From positions 1 to 7,308 of the forward strand of contig JAHWJE010000071.1 of assembly GCA_019348575.1 (NCBI GenBank): DNA of 7,308 nt. The letters are read 5' to 3'. The notes below the pieces were generated by a model. The model worked only from the letters and a program-made list of their open reading frames with translations. It was not told the DNA's origin and did no database searches. A program made the position numbers and the translations under genes. This DNA comes from Actinomycetota bacterium. Lineage in GTDB: Bacteria > Actinomycetota > Thermoleophilia > Solirubrobacterales > Solirubrobacteraceae. Positions 5,445-7,308 of this stretch are shown piece after piece; within the stretch, counting starts at the first letter, position 1, and every line of letters begins with the position of its first letter.

Positions 5445-6224
5445 TTGGGCGCCACGATCGCAGTCCTGTCCCAGAAGGGCGGCACCGGCAAGACGACGGC
5501 GGTACGGACGCTGACCGACGTCTTTCGGCGCGTCGGGTTGGAGGTGCTCGCGGTCGATCTCGACCCGCAGGGCAACCTGTCGGACTACTTCGACGTCGAT
5601 CCCGAGGCCTCGCCCTCGATCGGCGACGTGCTCGCCGGACGCGCCGCGGCGCGCGCTGCGGTCCACGACGACGTCATGCCGTCGAACCTCGCGCTCGCGG
5701 AGGCAGAGCTGCTGCTGGCCGGCAAGATGGGCCGCGAGCTGACGCTGAGGCGCGCGCTCGAGCCGCTGAAGGATTCCTATGACCTGATCGTGCTCGACTG
5801 CCCGCCGTCGCTCGGACTGCTGACCGTCAACGCGCTCGTCGCCGCCGATCACGCGTTGCTGAGCACCGAGGCGCAGTACTTCGCGATGCAGGGCGTCGAG
5901 CAGGCGCTCGAGGTCATCGAGCTCGCGCGCGACGGCCTGAACCCCGACCTCGGCTGGCTCGGCGTCGTCTTGAACATCGCCGACATGCGCACGCGTCACA
6001 GCCGCGACGCCTACGCATCGCTGCGCGAGCACGTCGGCCGCAAGCTGTTCGACACGACGATCCGCCAGTCGATCGCCTACGCCGAGGCGGCCGAGCGGGC
6101 GACGTCGATCCTCGACCACCGGCCCGACCTCGGGGCCGACTACCTCGCGCTCGCCGACGAGGTCCTTCAGCGCCTGAGGATGACGACGGCGCGCGAGCGG
6201 CTGAAGGCGCTCGCGGCGGCATAG
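5445..6224 (+). CDS. ParA/Soj-family P-loop ATPase
   Basis: A 259-aa cytoplasmic ATPase of the ParA/MinD superfamily. These proteins dimerise on ATP, bind DNA or membrane, and position chromosomes, plasmids or protein clusters. The deviant Walker A motif is complete: KGGTGKTT at 11-18, with signature Lys11 and catalytic-loop Lys16. The Walker A' motif is VDLDPQGN (37-44) and Walker B is LIVLDCPPSLG (114-124, Asp118). The length is normal for chromosomal Soj, and there is no N-terminal helix-turn-helix as in type Ia plasmid ParA. No ParB gene or parS-like site is nearby. The TTG start at 5445 lies immediately before the first strand and shortly after an AGG; no alternative start fits. It sits 12 bases after the FHA gene and 2 bases before the L,D-transpeptidase gene, so the three are surely co-transcribed. 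An orphan ParA in an envelope operon may have a positioning role other than chromosome segregation (inference). Confidence 0.93.
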   Translation: MGATIAVLSQKGGTGKTTAVRTLTDVFRRVGLEVLAVDLDPQGNLSDYFDVDPEASPSIGDVLAGRAAARAAVHDDVMPSNLALAEAELLLAGKMGRELTLRRALEPLKDSYDLIVLDCPPSLGLLTVNALVAADHALLSTEAQYFAMQGVEQALEVIELARDGLNPDLGWLGVVLNIADMRTRHSRDAYASLREHVGRKLFDTTIRQSIAYAEAAERATSILDHRPDLGADYLALADEVLQRLRMTTARERLKALAAA

Positions 6225-6226
6225 CC

Positions 6227-6985
6227 GTGGCCGTTCGTCGCGCCGCATCCGCCGTTCTCGCGGCCGCCGTCCTGGCGGGCGTCGCGGCGCTCCTGCTGGC
6301 CGGCGGCGACGGCGCCCAGACGAAGGCCGCGCCGGCAGTCGCTCCCAGCGCCGTGTCGGGCGAGCAGGTGCCGCGCGGGCTGACCCGGCGCGACGGCGGC
6401 ACGCTCGCGGCGCGGCTCAGACGGCCGGTCGTCCTGCGCGAGCGCCCCGGCGGCCGCGTCGTGCGCTCGCTCGGGCGGCGCACCGAGTTCGGCTCCGAGC
6501 GCGTGCTCGCCGTCGTCGCGCAGCGGCCCGGCTGGCTCGGCGTGCTGACAGAGCACCTGCCCAACTCGCGCGCCGGCTGGATCCCGATCAGCGCCGTCGA
6601 GCTGCTCGTCGCCCCGTACACGCTGCACGTCGATCTCTCGGCGCGCACGCTCGTCGTGCGGCGCGAGCGGCGCGTCGCCCGGCGCATCACGGTCGCGGTC
6701 GGGCGGCCCGGGACGGCGACGCCGACCGGACGCTTCGCGGTCACCGACACGCTCGAAGTCGGCGCGGGGAGCCCCTACGGCTGCTGCGCGCTGGCGCTGA
6801 CCGGCCGCCAGCCCAACATCCCGCAGGGCTGGACCGGCGGCGACCGCCTGGCGATCCACGGCACGACGAACGAGGGCACGCTCGGCAGGCCCGCGAGCAG
6901 CGGCTGCCTGCGCGCGAGCGACCGCGACATGCGCTGGCTGATGGCCAATGTCGCGCCCGGCTCGCGCGTCCAGGTCCGCGCCTAG
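6227..6985 (+). CDS. Secreted L,D-transpeptidase (YkuD domain)
   Basis: A 252-aa extracytoplasmic enzyme expected to form 3-3 peptidoglycan cross-links or attach proteins to the wall. Residues 5-26 are a hydrophobic signal/anchor. Residues about 60-125 look like an SH3-like wall-binding domain (PVVLRERPGGRVVRSLG ... GWLGVLTE ... AGWIPISAVEL). The YkuD domain begins at YTLHVDLSARTLVV (131-144), passes through TPTGRFAVTD (165-174) and ends with the catalytic signature: His211 (AIHGTT) and SSGCLR, with nucleophile Cys227 and Arg229. An unusual Cys pair (C186-C187) lies just before the active-site region. The start is GTG at 6227, only 2 bases after the ParA stop, which implies translational coupling. 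Its TAG stop (6983-6985) lies within CTAG, the insertion target of the IS481 element, so the gene appears intact despite the insertion beside it. Confidence 0.93.
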   Translation: MAVRRAASAVLAAAVLAGVAALLLAGGDGAQTKAAPAVAPSAVSGEQVPRGLTRRDGGTLAARLRRPVVLRERPGGRVVRSLGRRTEFGSERVLAVVAQRPGWLGVLTEHLPNSRAGWIPISAVELLVAPYTLHVDLSARTLVVRRERRVARRITVAVGRPGTATPTGRFAVTDTLEVGAGSPYGCCALALTGRQPNIPQGWTGGDRLAIHGTTNEGTLGRPASSGCLRASDRDMRWLMANVAPGSRVQVRA

Positions 6986-6986
6986 C
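6981..6986. other. IS481 target site CCTAGC (NCTAGN)
   Basis: The six bases next to the IS end are CCTAGC and match NCTAGN, the 6-bp target described for Bordetella IS481, which is duplicated on insertion. They contain the L,D-transpeptidase stop on the plus strand and the transposase stop on the minus strand. The second copy of the duplication would lie outside the window. Confidence 0.6.
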
Positions 6987-7308
6987 TGTCCTGCCCCGAG
7001 AGGTTGTGAGCGCGGCTGATGGGTGCGTGGCCGCCGAGTGAGCTGTGGGGTCTGCGCTGGTTGTAGTGCTTAAGCCAGTGTGGCAGCGCTCGGTTGCGGG
7101 CGGTGCTGTTGCGGTATCGCAGGCCCTTGGCCCACTCGCGTTCCATTGTCTGATGGAAGCGCTCGACCTTCCCGTTCCAGCGTGGCGTGTAGGGCGGCGT
7201 GACGATGTGACGGATCTCGCGCTGGGTCAACAGGTCGCGCAGCGCGCCGTTGCGGGTGTAGTTCCAGGCGCCGTCGGTCATGACGCGGCGGGCGATGATG
7301 CCATGGTT
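6982..7308 (-). CDS. IS481-family transposase, C-terminal fragment (continues beyond the window)
   Basis: 108 residues of a DDE/rve-fold transposase; the N-terminal helix-turn-helix region and first catalytic Asp lie beyond 7308. The frame is open to the edge (NHGIIARRV precedes the internal Met at 7281). The second catalytic Asp is in VMTDGAWNY and the catalytic Glu is in TPRWNGKVERFHQTMEREW. They are separated by 36 residues, one more than the usual 35 of IS3/IS481 relatives because of the GAWNYTRN loop. The family tail LKHYNQRRPHSSLGGHAPIS is followed by HNLSGQDS, a typical IS481-type ending encoded in the terminal repeat. The stop TAG (6984-6982) overlaps the L,D-transpeptidase stop in opposite orientation. 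The protein cuts and joins its own element ends; it is cargo, not part of the neighbouring operon. Confidence 0.92.
   Translation of the reverse strand, partial: NHGIIARRVMTDGAWNYTRNGALRDLLTQREIRHIVTPPYTPRWNGKVERFHQTMEREWAKGLRYRNSTARNRALPHWLKHYNQRRPHSSLGGHAPISRAHNLSGQDS
6987..7308 (-). mobile_element. IS481-family insertion sequence, one end visible
   Basis: The element end is placed at TGTCCTG (6987 onward), because IS481-type ends begin TGT and the block AGGTTGTGAGC (7000-7010) resembles the inner part of known IS481 terminal repeats; both comparisons are from memory. The transposase 3' end runs through this repeat. The other end, and therefore the inverted repeat and target duplication, are outside the window. 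A contig ending inside an IS is common because copies collapse in assembly. Confidence 0.75.

Noticed and set aside
4536..6248. A 570-residue minus-strand ORF
   Set aside because: Antisense to the FHA and ParA genes, which have complete motifs; the translation is low-complexity Arg/Ala/Val.

Overview
The bulk of this window (about 690 to 7308) reads as a very GC-rich actinobacterial genome. Third codon positions are almost all G or C, and TTG or GTG starts are common (TTG for the MarP-like, lipoprotein and ParA genes, GTG for the L,D-transpeptidase). The gene content (MarP-like CvpA protein, MecA_N-type class B PBP, zinc-ribbon FHA protein, L,D-transpeptidase) suggests Thermoleophilia/Solirubrobacterales. 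That placement is inference from gene recognition, not from a search.

The left end does not belong with the rest. Bases 1 to about 339 (minus strand) encode a slice of a repeat domain of the giant RTX/adhesin type seen in alphaproteobacteria. Bases about 327 to 692 (plus strand) encode an internal slice of a planctomycete-style Hsp70-family protein. From about 668 the sequence becomes the minus-strand N-terminal membrane half of a MarP-like CvpA/serine protease, whose protease half is missing. Three unrelated, internally truncated genes fused with no mobile element between them look most like a chimeric assembly or amplification artefact.

From 1252 rightwards the layout is coherent. The MarP-like gene (minus) and a class B penicillin-binding protein (plus, 1326-3059) diverge from a 73-base gap. 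Between the PBP and a convergent three-gene minus-strand cluster (zinc-ribbon protein, SRPBCC protein, lipoprotein; 4656 down to 3243) lies a long imperfect palindrome (3081-3244). Its two arms pair in a single register over about 70 positions and are capped by a perfect 6-bp apex stem. A 203-base divergent gap (4657-4859) then leads into a tight plus-strand operon: zinc-ribbon/FHA protein, ParA-like ATPase, and secreted L,D-transpeptidase (4860-6985).

The window ends inside an IS481-family insertion sequence (6987 onward, transposase on minus). Its end abuts CCTAGC, a match to the NCTAGN target known for IS481. The CTAG doubles as the stop region of both the L,D-transpeptidase and the transposase. 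The native genes share a cell-envelope theme: peptidoglycan cross-linking by both PBP and L,D-transpeptidase chemistry, a periplasmic protease anchor, a lipoprotein, and an FHA/ParA pair that could position or regulate such enzymes. No RNA genes, CRISPR arrays or phage genes were seen.
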